NCBI GenBank assembly: GCA_964384945.1 | Contig: CAYLMK010000005.1 | Coordinates: 186,001 to 250,000 of the forward strand | From: S015-6 sp964384945 | GTDB lineage: Bacteria > Desulfobacterota > DSWW01 | DNA length: 64,000 bases | Direction of reading: 5' to 3' | Shown: in pieces, positions 15,948-24,367 of the stretch | Position numbering within the stretch: position 1 is the first letter of the stretch | Layout: every line of letters starts with the position of its first letter | Position numbers and translations under genes: made by a program | The notes under the pieces: generated by a model | The model's database searches: none | What the model was told of the DNA's origin: nothing | The model's input: the letters and a program-made list of their open reading frames with translations, nothing else

Positions 15948-16452
15948 GGACCTCGTCCGCTCCTTGCGCCTCGAGGATAGCCTTCACCCGGTCCGCCTCC
16001 CCGCCCCGGCAGGGAACGAAGACGCCGAAGGCGTCGACCGAGAAGCGCTCATCGTAGCCGGGCGTCCTTTTCAGCCTCGGAAGCCCGGACATCAACAGCA
16101 TCGCGATCAGGTTGGCCAGGCATCCGCAGAGAATGGTTGCCTCGAAGCCGACCACGAACCACGACAGCCAGGACATCAGAGGCTTCCCCTGGGTGACCAA
16201 CTGGTAGCTCGAGGTAGCATGATAGGAGAGCCAGATCCCTCCGGCCAGGCCGAACAGAGCGCCCGCCAGAGTGGCATAGCCGAGCGCGCTCTTCTTGAGC
16301 CCCAGGGCATCCTGGATCTCGTGAGAGGGGATGGGCGAGAAGACGTCGAGACTGTGCCTCCCGGAGGCCTTCAGGGCCTCGATGGAGGCAACACACCGGT
16401 CCACATGCCGGAATACGCCGAGCACCCCGGAAATTCTCTTGTCGTCCGTCAT
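15934..16452 (-). CDS. actD: ActD (DUF3341) subunit of alternative complex III
   Basis: A 172-residue protein of the DUF3341 family. The N-terminal soluble part (GVFRHVDRCVASIEALKASG, DVFSPIPSHEI) is followed by two helices (about 57-80 and 97-122) and a C-terminal segment ending in FVPCRGGEADRVKAILEAQGA. This layout is diagnostic for ActD, a membrane subunit without cofactors. It overlaps actF by 14 bases. A 201-base gap separates it from actC, filled by a heptad repeat and cytosine-rich low-complexity sequence. Confidence 0.9.
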   Translation of the reverse strand: MTDDKRISGVLGVFRHVDRCVASIEALKASGRHSLDVFSPIPSHEIQDALGLKKSALGYATLAGALFGLAGGIWLSYHATSSYQLVTQGKPLMSWLSWFVVGFEATILCGCLANLIAMLLMSGLPRLKRTPGYDERFSVDAFGVFVPCRGGEADRVKAILEAQGADEVHERL

Positions 16453-16462
16453 TACAGGATCC

Positions 16463-16653
16463 GGCTGTTAGCTGTTAGCTCCCCGCCCTTCCCCCACCAC
16501 CCCTTCTTTACGTGCCCGTGCCCGCCTCTTCCCCGATGAACCATGCTCGCCTATCTCGCCGCTTCCGTGCCCGTGCCCGGCTTCGTACAGCAGTCCGGCT
16601 CGCGGCACGGTCCCCTCGCCCTTCTTCCTTTCCCCGTTTTCGACCACTGCACT
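16463..16653. repeat. Heptad repeat and low-complexity gap between actC and actD
   Basis: GGCTGTTAGCTGTTAGCT at 16463-16480 repeats the element at 14019. The rest of the gap is rich in CCCGTGCCCG-like runs and has no credible coding sequence. It interrupts an otherwise tightly overlapping operon. Confidence 0.75.
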
Positions 16654-18021
16654 TCATCCCTTGCCCCCCGGGGTGGGGAGGCGGGGCCTGATCCCTGACC
16701 CCCGAACCCTTTCTTCCTTCACCGGCGGCGGAAGCTGTTCCTTGATCTCGGCGACCGCCACCGTGGGGAGGAACCGGACAAACAGCCAGAACAGCAGGAA
16801 AAACCAACAAAACGCCCCCAGCCCGATCCCCATCTCGATGGGCGATGGGGCGTAGCTCCCCCACGCGTACGGGATGAAATCATGGGCGACGCTGCTGATG
16901 ATGATCACGTAGCGCTCGTAGTACATCCCCACGTTGATCAGGATGCTGACCCCGAGCAACCAGGGGATCGACCGCCGGATCTTCTTCACGAAGAAGAGCA
17001 GGGGAACGAGCGCATTGCAGCCGACCATGATCCAGAAGGGCACGGCAAAGGCGCCCGCGGCCCGGAAGTTGAAGATGTCGATCTCGAAGGGGTTGCCCGA
17101 ATAGCGCGCGATGAAATACTCGAAGCCGTAGGCATAGCCCACGATCAGGCCGGTCAGGATGATGAGCTTGGCCAGCTTCTCGAAGATGTCGATCGTGATG
17201 ATCGCCTCGAGCCTCTGCACCTTGCGAAGCGGGATGAGCAGGGTGATCACCATGGCCAGGCCGGAGTGGATCGCCCCCGCCACGAAATAGGGGGCGAAGA
17301 TGGTGCTGTGCCATCCGGGCACGACCGAGAGCGCAAAGTCCCAGGAGACCACCGAGTGGACCGAGATGACCAGCGGGGTGGCCAGGGCGGCGAAGAACAG
17401 ATAGGCGCGCATGTGGTGGCGCCAGTTCCTCTGGTCGTTCCGCCAGCCCAGGGAGAAGAGTCCGTAAATGCGCCTGCGAAGCCCGGAGGAACGGTCGCGC
17501 ACCGCCGCGAGGTCCGGAAGGAGCCCGGTGAACCAGAACATGGAACTGACGGTCAGGTACGTGGAGATGGCCACCATGTCGAACATCAGCGGGGAGTTGA
17601 AGTTGGGCCAGAGGTACCTCTGGTTCGGAAACGGGATCATGTAATGGACCACCCAGATACGGCCGAGGTGAATAAGCGGAAAGAAGCCGGCCGTGGTCAC
17701 GGCGAAGACGGTCATGGCCTCGGCGCTCCGCGCCACGGCCGTCCGGAACCTGGCCCGGAAGAGGTACAGAATGGCCGAGATCAGGGTGCCCGAGTGCGCG
17801 ATGCCGACCCAGAAGACGAAAAGCACAAGGTAGATCCCCCAGGCCACCGGGTTGTTCTGGCCCCCGACCCCGATCCCGGTCAGGATCTGATAGCGCCAGC
17901 ACAGTGCGCCCACGAGCACACCGCAGCCAAGCAGGAAGGCCACGAGGAAATAGAAGGGGCCCGGCCGGGTCAGGTTCCCCAGAATCGCCTCGTGGGCACG
18001 TTCGTACGTTAGATCTCTCAT
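16654..18021 (-). CDS. actC: ActC, NrfD-like quinol-binding membrane subunit
   Basis: A 455-residue polytopic protein of the NrfD/PsrC family with about ten helices. Landmarks are WRYQILTGIGVGGQNNPVAWG and LVLFVFWVGIAHSGTLISAIL early on, PNFNSPLMFDM, and WDFALSVVPGWHSTIFAPYFVAGAIHSG in the middle. In alternative complex III, ActC binds quinol and contributes a proton path next to the iron-sulfur subunit ActB. It overlaps actB by four bases. The last 30 residues are polar and proline-rich, extending into low-complexity DNA. Confidence 0.92.
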   Translation of the reverse strand: MRDLTYERAHEAILGNLTRPGPFYFLVAFLLGCGVLVGALCWRYQILTGIGVGGQNNPVAWGIYLVLFVFWVGIAHSGTLISAILYLFRARFRTAVARSAEAMTVFAVTTAGFFPLIHLGRIWVVHYMIPFPNQRYLWPNFNSPLMFDMVAISTYLTVSSMFWFTGLLPDLAAVRDRSSGLRRRIYGLFSLGWRNDQRNWRHHMRAYLFFAALATPLVISVHSVVSWDFALSVVPGWHSTIFAPYFVAGAIHSGLAMVITLLIPLRKVQRLEAIITIDIFEKLAKLIILTGLIVGYAYGFEYFIARYSGNPFEIDIFNFRAAGAFAVPFWIMVGCNALVPLLFFVKKIRRSIPWLLGVSILINVGMYYERYVIIISSVAHDFIPYAWGSYAPSPIEMGIGLGAFCWFFLLFWLFVRFLPTVAVAEIKEQLPPPVKEERVRGSGIRPRLPTPGGKG

Positions 18022-20882
18022 GCCTTCTCGAGCCCGTGGTCACGGACGATCTTCTTCAAATAGATCACGCCCGGCTTGGTCAGCAGCTCGGCCAGCACCT
18101 GGTAGGCCCGCTCGTTCTCCGCAAGCCTCCGGATGCGGCTTTCGGGATCCAGGAAGCTCCCGAAGGTGATGGCCCCGGTCGGGCAGGTCTGCGCGCAGGC
18201 GGGCACCACTTCGCCGTCCAGGATCGACCTGCCTTCCACCTTGGCCCGCTGGTGGGCTTCCTTGATCCGCTGCACGCAGAAGGAGCACTTCTCCATCACC
18301 CCCTTGGTGCGTACGGTCACGTCCGGGTTGAGCTGAAGATCCAGGGGCGGCTGCGGCCTGTACTTGAAGAAATTGAACCGGCGCACCTTGTACGGACAGT
18401 TCTGGGAACAGTACCGGGTCCCGATGCAGCGGTTGTAAATCTGTGTGTTCATCCCCTCGCTGTTGTGGTGCGGCGCGTAGACGGGACAGACCGACTCGCA
18501 GGGCGCGTTCTCGCAGTGCTGGCAGAGCATCGGGAGAAAGCGGACGCCCGGGTTCTCCTCTTCTTCCAGATACCGCTCGATCCGGATCCAGGCCATCTCG
18601 CGGCCTTCCAAGATCCTCTTCCTGCCGACCGAGGGAACGTTGTTCTCCGCATAGCAGGCGGCCACACAGGCGGAACAGCCGGTGCATCGGTCCAGATCGA
18701 TGATCATGCCCCACCGGTACTTGTCGTGGAAATGCGGCGGGTAGATGTCGACCTTCGGATCATAATCCGAGGCGATGGGCAGGCGCACCGGGTAATCGTG
18801 AGCTTGGGATTTCGCGTGGTGCTCCCGGTCGGGGGGGGTGTCGTACACCGCCTGCGCGATGCCCCGGCCGTGCTGCGAGCGGGAGCCGTCCACGTGGGCG
18901 AACCGGACCCGGCAGCCGGTCCGGGCGACCTTCACCTCGCTCGAGCCGCCCGCCCAGCCTGTCAGGAACCGCGTGTTGACTCCGATGCCGTCGGCGGTCC
19001 GACCGTACCCGCCGTGACCGAGTCCCATCGGTACGGCGACCGTGCCGGGCTCGATGCCCGGATGGACGTACAGACCGAGCTCGGCCCTCCCATGCACCGT
19101 GGAAATCTCTGCCAGGTCCCCGTGGGACAGGCCCAGATCCCGCGCCGTCTCCGGATGGATCTCCGCCCATCCGTCCCAGGTGATCAGGGTCAAGGGGTCC
19201 GGGATCTCGAGCATCCAGGACTTGTTCGCGTCACGGCCGTCGAACCAGCGCAGGCTCGGGTAGGTGACGAGTCGCAAGCCCTTGGGAACCTCCTCCGGCA
19301 TGTAGACGCACCCGCACAGCGAGACCGAGATCCGGGCCTTGCTCGGATCCACCGGCGTCTCGACAAAACCTTTGGCCAGGGCGGCGACGACCTCCGGCAT
19401 CTTCGCCCCACCGGGCCGGCCGAGCTTGCCGGCCAGAAATCGATAAGGGCCCGCCTGCGGCTCCCCGGCTCCGCCGCCCTTTCCCGTGCCGCTTCCCAAA
19501 AGCTGCTCGAGGCTGTACGCCGCCCCGACAGGCCCCATGGTGGGTTGCAGGCATCCCGTAAGACCGGCGCGGGGGCAGTACGTGTCCCAGGATTCGTACG
19601 GCGTGGGGATCGGCAGGACAAGATGCGATACGCGCGCGGTTTCGGTCGCGGCGCTTTCGAGGACAACCGTAAACGGAATCTTTTCCATCGCATCGGCAAA
19701 CCCGGGCAGACTGGACACCGGGTTCGACCGATGGATCACCAGCAGATGGAACTCCCCCGACGCCGCGCGGTCCATCCACTCCCTCAGGCCGGACCGCCGC
19801 TGAACCCGGGAGAGGGCAAGAGGCCTGGAAAAATCCATGCAGGCCTGCGCCGACCCTGTCAGCCGGTTGATCAGGTTGGCCGCGACAACGGCGTCGGCCG
19901 CGCCGTCTGCGAGGACGAGGGGCCGGATCGACCGGGCGATCCGCATCGCGACCTTCCGGATCAGCGCGGCGTCGACTCCCGCCCGTGCCGCCAGGTCCTC
20001 GGCCTTGGCGCCCCGGAGCAGGCCTGCGATGCCCGCCTGTTCCTCGGCGGGCAAGCGCCGGCCTTCCCCCTCGGCCAGGAGACAGGCCAGAAGGGCAAAG
20101 GCGAACGGCGCCTCCGCACCGGGTCGAATCGCGATCCAGCGGTCCGCCGACGCCCCTGTCAGCGATAGCCTCGGCCCCACGTAGAGGAAGCCTGCCTTTG
20201 TTCCCTGGGGGTCTCGCGCCGTGGCGAACTGCCGGGCGAACTCCACCGGGGAGATCCATGTCTCCAGAAACTCCGCGCCGAGCGAAAGAATGAGGTCGCA
20301 GGCCGACAGGTCCAAGGCGGGCACCTCGTCGCGGCCGAAGGCGATCCGGTTGCCCTCCCGGACCGCTTCGTAGGAGACGGGCTCATAAAAGAGGATTTCT
20401 TCCGGGCCGAGCCCCTCGAGCCAGTTCGCCAGAAGGTCCGCCTGATAGCCGCTCTCCAGCCCGGAGAGGACGGCTACCCGCCCGCCGGCGTTCCCCGCCT
20501 CGGCGCGGAAGGTGTCGAGGGCCTCCTGCCAGGTTACTTGCTCATGCTTCCCGTTCCTCCTTCGGGTCGGCAGGTCGAGCCGGTCCGGGCTGTAGAGGTC
20601 CTGGAGGGCGGCCTGGCCCCTGGCACAGAGCCTGCCCCGGTTGATCGGGTGCAGGGGATTGCCTTCGAACTTCACGACCCGGGTCTCCCGATTCCTGGCC
20701 AGCATGCCGCAGCCCGCAGGGCACTGGCGGCAGGTGGTGGCGAACCAGGTCGCGTTGCCGGGAACGATGTCCTCCGGGGGATTGAGGAACGGGATCAGCC
20801 TGCGCGCAGGCTCCTCGGCGCAACCGGCGGCAACCATCGTTCCGGTCAGGCCGGTGAGTTTTAGGAAATCCCTTCGTCTCAT
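18018..20882 (-). CDS. actB: ActB, iron-sulfur subunit of alternative complex III
   Basis: A 954-residue exported subunit. It begins with a twin-arginine-type signal (RRRDFLK) and a lipobox-like AAGC at 18-21. The large N-terminal domain belongs to the molybdopterin oxidoreductase fold, with C51, C54, C58 and C86 as cluster ligands; ActB proteins use the fold without molybdenum. The C-terminal domain (about 710-930) is a ferredoxin with CTGCSACVAAC, CQHCENAPCESVC, CIGTRYCSQNC and CSFC...CAQTC groups, enough for four clusters. Electrons from quinol would pass through it to ActA/ActE. The start is 45 bases after mrpG, suggesting one long transcript with the Mrp genes. Confidence 0.94.
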   Translation of the reverse strand: MRRRDFLKLTGLTGTMVAAGCAEEPARRLIPFLNPPEDIVPGNATWFATTCRQCPAGCGMLARNRETRVVKFEGNPLHPINRGRLCARGQAALQDLYSPDRLDLPTRRRNGKHEQVTWQEALDTFRAEAGNAGGRVAVLSGLESGYQADLLANWLEGLGPEEILFYEPVSYEAVREGNRIAFGRDEVPALDLSACDLILSLGAEFLETWISPVEFARQFATARDPQGTKAGFLYVGPRLSLTGASADRWIAIRPGAEAPFAFALLACLLAEGEGRRLPAEEQAGIAGLLRGAKAEDLAARAGVDAALIRKVAMRIARSIRPLVLADGAADAVVAANLINRLTGSAQACMDFSRPLALSRVQRRSGLREWMDRAASGEFHLLVIHRSNPVSSLPGFADAMEKIPFTVVLESAATETARVSHLVLPIPTPYESWDTYCPRAGLTGCLQPTMGPVGAAYSLEQLLGSGTGKGGGAGEPQAGPYRFLAGKLGRPGGAKMPEVVAALAKGFVETPVDPSKARISVSLCGCVYMPEEVPKGLRLVTYPSLRWFDGRDANKSWMLEIPDPLTLITWDGWAEIHPETARDLGLSHGDLAEISTVHGRAELGLYVHPGIEPGTVAVPMGLGHGGYGRTADGIGVNTRFLTGWAGGSSEVKVARTGCRVRFAHVDGSRSQHGRGIAQAVYDTPPDREHHAKSQAHDYPVRLPIASDYDPKVDIYPPHFHDKYRWGMIIDLDRCTGCSACVAACYAENNVPSVGRKRILEGREMAWIRIERYLEEEENPGVRFLPMLCQHCENAPCESVCPVYAPHHNSEGMNTQIYNRCIGTRYCSQNCPYKVRRFNFFKYRPQPPLDLQLNPDVTVRTKGVMEKCSFCVQRIKEAHQRAKVEGRSILDGEVVPACAQTCPTGAITFGSFLDPESRIRRLAENERAYQVLAELLTKPGVIYLKKIVRDHGLEKA

Positions 20883-20927
20883 CGAGGCGATTCCACCCCG
20901 TGAAGGTGTGGGCCCAAGGTAGGCTCC

Positions 20928-21332
20928 CTATCTTGGCCCATGCCCTTCGCCCGTGTCAATGCTCCTTCCTGCAGGACCGCCGCCGGACAGGCGGTGCGTC
21001 TCCGGATCGTAGCGGCCCTTCAGTTCATCCAGCTTGGTCCCCCCCCAGGGCGCAACGCCCATCAGGTAGGCGGCCCTTCCGATCATGTGGGCGGCGACCG
21101 GCGCGGTCTGGAAGACGAAACCGATGATGATGATCGACCGCATCACAACCCCGAGATCGTGGAGGTGGGAGGCGGCCAGGGCGAGGGCCATGCAGCCGAT
21201 GCCGAAGGTGGCCGACTTCGTGCTCGCGTGCATCCGCATCCAGACGTCGGGCAGCCGGGCCACGCCGACGGCGGCCAGGAGCATGAAGAAGGCCCCGGTC
21301 AGGACCAGGGCGGCTGCGATCCATTCCATCAA
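20928..21332 (-). CDS. mrpG: Mrp antiporter subunit G
   Basis: A 134-residue membrane protein with three helices (MEWIAAALVLTGAFFMLLAAVG, ATFGIGCMALALAA, RSIIIIGFVFQTAPVAAHMIG). The RLPDVWMRMHASTKSATFG motif is the MnhG/MrpG signature. It is a small subunit of the multisubunit Na+(K+)/H+ antiporter. The polar 35-residue tail is somewhat longer than usual. It overlaps mrpF by four bases, is last in the mrp set and is followed directly by actB. Confidence 0.93.
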   Translation of the reverse strand: MMEWIAAALVLTGAFFMLLAAVGVARLPDVWMRMHASTKSATFGIGCMALALAASHLHDLGVVMRSIIIIGFVFQTAPVAAHMIGRAAYLMGVAPWGGTKLDELKGRYDPETHRLSGGGPAGRSIDTGEGHGPR

Positions 21333-21616
21333 AACCTTGTCCCCCCTTTCCGTCCCCGTTGCTCGAGATACCGGGCAAAGGCCACGGTTCCCAGGAAGGA
21401 GATCAGGGCGAGCACGATGGCCACGTCCAGGTAGACCGTCTCTCCGGTCGACAGGGTGTAGACGGCCATGATGCCGACCGCCACGCTCGTCATCAGGTCG
21501 AAAGCGACGACCCGGTCCGGGAGGCTCGGCCCCCGCAAGACCCGGACAAAGGCCAGGACCACGGCAAGGGCCAGCATGACCGAGGCGATCAGAACGGCCG
21601 CATCCAGCGCCTTCAT
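21329..21616 (-). CDS. mrpF: Mrp antiporter subunit F
   Basis: A 95-residue, three-helix protein with the MrpF signature RVLRGPSLPDRVVAFDLM followed by GIMAVYTLSTGETVYLDVAIVLALISFLGTVAFARYL. The conserved Asp in the SLPDR loop is retained. It overlaps both mrpE and mrpG by four bases, consistent with translational coupling within the antiporter operon. Confidence 0.93.
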   Translation of the reverse strand: MKALDAAVLIASVMLALAVVLAFVRVLRGPSLPDRVVAFDLMTSVAVGIMAVYTLSTGETVYLDVAIVLALISFLGTVAFARYLEQRGRKGGTRF

Positions 21617-22089
21617 CGCGTCACCTCCAGGAGGCGCCTTTCCAGGCTGCGTTTGATCTCCGTCCGCAGGGCCTCGATGTCTTCCACGTCCAGTGTGTGG
21701 ATGTAGAGAACGCTGCGGTCCGCGGAAACGTCGAGGCTCAAGGTGCCCGGGGTGAGCGTGATCAGGTTGGCGAGCAGGGCGATCTCCGCGTCGGTCCGGG
21801 CCTCGAGGGGAATCGCCAGAAAGGCCGGACGGATCCCGTCGCGGGGCTTGAACAGCACGGTCCGGGCCACGCTCAGGTTGGCTCGCACCATTTCCCACAA
21901 AAAGGCGACAAAGAGGCCCAGGGCCTTTCCGACCTTCACAAAATAGCCCGTTCCCGAGAAGGCGCGCCGGAGGATCCAGAGCAGGACGAAGCCGAGGACA
22001 TAACCGGAAACCAGGTTCTCCAGGGTGAAGCGACCGGCCAGCAGGGCCCAGTTCACGGCCAGCAGGATGTTCCAGAGAAAGAAGCTCAT
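21613..22089 (-). CDS. mrpE: Mrp antiporter subunit E
   Basis: A 158-residue protein with an N-terminal membrane part (MSFFLWNILLAVNWALL, VSGYVLGFVLLWIL) and a cytoplasmic C-terminal domain with the MrpE motif ANLITLTPGTLSLDVS. MrpE is a structural subunit of the Na+/H+ antiporter. Its length matches the family. Four-base overlaps join it to mrpD and mrpF. Confidence 0.93.
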   Translation of the reverse strand: MSFFLWNILLAVNWALLAGRFTLENLVSGYVLGFVLLWILRRAFSGTGYFVKVGKALGLFVAFLWEMVRANLSVARTVLFKPRDGIRPAFLAIPLEARTDAEIALLANLITLTPGTLSLDVSADRSVLYIHTLDVEDIEALRTEIKRSLERRLLEVTR

Positions 22090-23612
22090 GTCCTCGCTCC
22101 CAGCACAGCCCGGATGTAGATCTCCGGGTTGAGCAGCTGCTCGGCGGCCAGCACCGCCAGATCGAAGACCGGCTGAGCGGCCAGTCCGATGCACACGGTT
22201 ATCAGGGCAAGCAGGGTGATGGGCCCCAGGGTGCCCCACCCGATTCCCCCCACCCATCCGTTCTCGTCCTCCGCCGGATCCTTGCCCGGCGGTTTGCCCC
22301 CGGTTTCCGGCTGCGCCTTCCAGAAGGCCTCGTTCCAGATCTTGATCATCGAGAAGAGCGTCAGCAGGCTCACCGCGAGCGCAGCCGCGACGACCCAGTA
22401 TTGTTCGCTCGCCAGCCCGGCCCGCACCAGGCTGAACTTGGCGAAGAAGCCGGAGAGCGGCGGCATGCCCGCCAGGGAAAGAGCCGGAATGAGGAACAGG
22501 ACGGCGAGGCCGGGATAGAGGAAATAGAGCCCGCCCAACTTCTTGAGTTCGTAGGTGCCGCGCAGGCGGTGCGTCACCCCACTTACCAGGAAAAGGTTCG
22601 TCTTCACGATGATGTGGTGGACGATGTAGAAGACGGTGCCTGCAAGGGCTTGCAGGGTGAACAGGCCCAGGCCCATGATCATGTAGCCGATCTGGCTGAC
22701 GATGTGAAACGAGAGGATCCGGCGGAACTCGTTCTGGACCACGGCGCCCAGAACACCGAAGACCATGGTCAGGGCCGCCACGACCAGGATGAGCGTGTGG
22801 GTGAACTCGATGTTCTGCACAAAGAGCAGGGTGAACACCCGGACCAGCGCGTAAACGCCGACCTTGGTCAGCAAGCCGGAAAAGATGGCGGACACGGCGG
22901 CGGGCGGGGTGTGGTAGGAAGCGGGAAGCCAGAAGAACAGGGGAAAGATGGCGGCCTTGATCCCGAATGCGACGAGAAAGAGCATGGCCAGGGTGTCCAC
23001 AAGCTCCGTGTGACCCGTCTGTCTCAGGGTGAGGGCAAGGTCGGCCATGTTCAGCGTGCCTGCCTCGCCGTACAGAATGCCCGTGGACGCAAGGAAAAGC
23101 GCCGAAGAGATGAGGTTCAAGGTCACGTATTTCAGCGCGCCCTCCATCTGCGCCCGCTCGCCTCCCAGGGCCATGAGCACGAAAGAGGCGATCAACATGA
23201 CCTCGAACCACACGTACAGGTTGAAGATGTCGCCCGTGAGGAACGCGCCGGAAACCCCCATGAGCAGGATGTGGAAAAGCGGGTAGTAACCGTGGGATTC
23301 GCGGGCCGGATCGATGCTGGCAAGGGAGTACACCATCACGGCACAGCCGAGGAGCCCGTTCACCGCGACCATGAGGCCGCTGAAGAGGTCGGCCACGAAG
23401 GTGATCCCATAGGGGGCAGGCCATCCGCCCATCTGGACCGACTGAATGCCCCCCTGCCGGACGGCGGCCAACAGGACCAGGGTCGCGGCGAACAGGCAGA
23501 CGGCGCCGAACATGCCGAGGAACCGCTGCACACGCCTCCAGGGCCATGTCAGGTAGCACAGCGCGGCCGTGGCCAGGGGAATGAGAACCGGCAGAACGAG
23601 GAGCGTCTTCAC
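22086..23612 (-). CDS. mrpD: Mrp antiporter subunit D, proton-channel subunit
   Basis: A 508-residue, about 14-helix protein of the NuoL/M/N-like proton-translocating family. Family features include WFEVMLIASFVLMALGG with the conserved Glu of the channel, SALFLASTGILYGEAGTLNMADLA, and FGIKAAIFPLFFWLPASYHTPPAAVSAIFSG with the Lys and His of the ion path. MrpD is one of the two large ion-translocating subunits of Mrp. Coupled by ATGA overlaps to mrpC and mrpE. The C-terminus contains an acidic insert (GKDPAEDENGW) before the last helix. Confidence 0.95.
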   Translation of the reverse strand: MKTLLVLPVLIPLATAALCYLTWPWRRVQRFLGMFGAVCLFAATLVLLAAVRQGGIQSVQMGGWPAPYGITFVADLFSGLMVAVNGLLGCAVMVYSLASIDPARESHGYYPLFHILLMGVSGAFLTGDIFNLYVWFEVMLIASFVLMALGGERAQMEGALKYVTLNLISSALFLASTGILYGEAGTLNMADLALTLRQTGHTELVDTLAMLFLVAFGIKAAIFPLFFWLPASYHTPPAAVSAIFSGLLTKVGVYALVRVFTLLFVQNIEFTHTLILVVAALTMVFGVLGAVVQNEFRRILSFHIVSQIGYMIMGLGLFTLQALAGTVFYIVHHIIVKTNLFLVSGVTHRLRGTYELKKLGGLYFLYPGLAVLFLIPALSLAGMPPLSGFFAKFSLVRAGLASEQYWVVAAALAVSLLTLFSMIKIWNEAFWKAQPETGGKPPGKDPAEDENGWVGGIGWGTLGPITLLALITVCIGLAAQPVFDLAVLAAEQLLNPEIYIRAVLGART

Positions 23613-23956
23613 GTGTCCGTCGCCCTCATGTCGTCGATATCATAGGTTCCAACCGTTTGGAAGGTCCGGTGCACCAGGACCAGGGCAAAGGCCAGCACCC
23701 CGAAGCCGATCACGATCGCGGTCAGGATGAGGGCCTGGGGAATGGGGTCCGCGAAGGAGGCCTGCGCCTGCGGGACGCCTTCCGGAAGGATGGGCGGACG
23801 CGCCCGTGTCAGGCTTCCGGCCGTGAATATCAGCAGGTTGGCCGCCTGGCTTATGAGCACCAGCCCCACGATCAGCTTGCCGATGCTGCGGCCGAGCATC
23901 AGGTACAGACCGGCCGCATAGAGTCCGCCCACGAGAAAGGCGAGCAGGGTTTCCAA
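23609..23956 (-). CDS. mrpC: Mrp antiporter subunit C
   Basis: A 115-residue NuoK-like protein with three helices. Visible landmarks are GLYLMLGRSIGKLIVGLVLISQAANLLIF and PIPQALILTAIVIGFGVLAFALVL, the MrpC/MnhC signature. It lies three bases after mrpB and overlaps mrpD by four. Confidence 0.94.
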   Translation of the reverse strand: METLLAFLVGGLYAAGLYLMLGRSIGKLIVGLVLISQAANLLIFTAGSLTRARPPILPEGVPQAQASFADPIPQALILTAIVIGFGVLAFALVLVHRTFQTVGTYDIDDMRATDT

Positions 23957-23959
23957 GCC

Positions 23960-24367
23960 TCAATCCTCCGCAAGGGTGAACAGAACGGTCAGGGCGGCGC
24001 CCAGCACCACCAGATAGACGCCCACGTCGAACACCACGGGGGTGCCCAGCTTGCCCACAATGGGCAGAGGGCCAGGCAGCCACAGCCCGGTCATGAAGGC
24101 GGCCCCCCCGAAGAGCGGCAGAAGCCCGCTTCCCAGGGAGAGGATCAGTCCGATACCGAGCAGGCTCACCGTATTCGCCCGGAGCAGGGCGCGCGCTTCG
24201 CCCACGGAGTGGGCGATCGCGTACAGCATGAAGGCGGAGGCCGCCACGAGCCCGCCCACGAACCCGCCGCCCGGCAGGTGGTGGCCCCGGACCAGGAGGA
24301 AAATCGAGAACATGAGAAGCACGGGCAGGAGAAAGCGGGCCGTAGCCGCAAGGATCAGGGATCTCAT
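23960..24367 (-). CDS. mrpB: Mrp antiporter subunit B
   Basis: A 135-residue protein with four helices; the motif LVRGHHLPGGGFVGGLVAASAF is the MnhB/MrpB signature, and TPVVFDVGVYLVVLG matches its C-terminal part. The ATG overlaps the mrpA stop by four bases. It also fits MrpA-associated domain families (DUF4040/MnhB), but as a separate gene between A and C it is MrpB. Confidence 0.92.
   Translation of the reverse strand: MRSLILAATARFLLPVLLMFSIFLLVRGHHLPGGGFVGGLVAASAFMLYAIAHSVGEARALLRANTVSLLGIGLILSLGSGLLPLFGGAAFMTGLWLPGPLPIVGKLGTPVVFDVGVYLVVLGAALTVLFTLAED

Noticed and set aside
17904..20168. 754-codon plus-strand frame opposite actB
   Set aside because: It is a shadow of actB, whose cysteine clusters and signal peptide are unmistakable on the minus strand.
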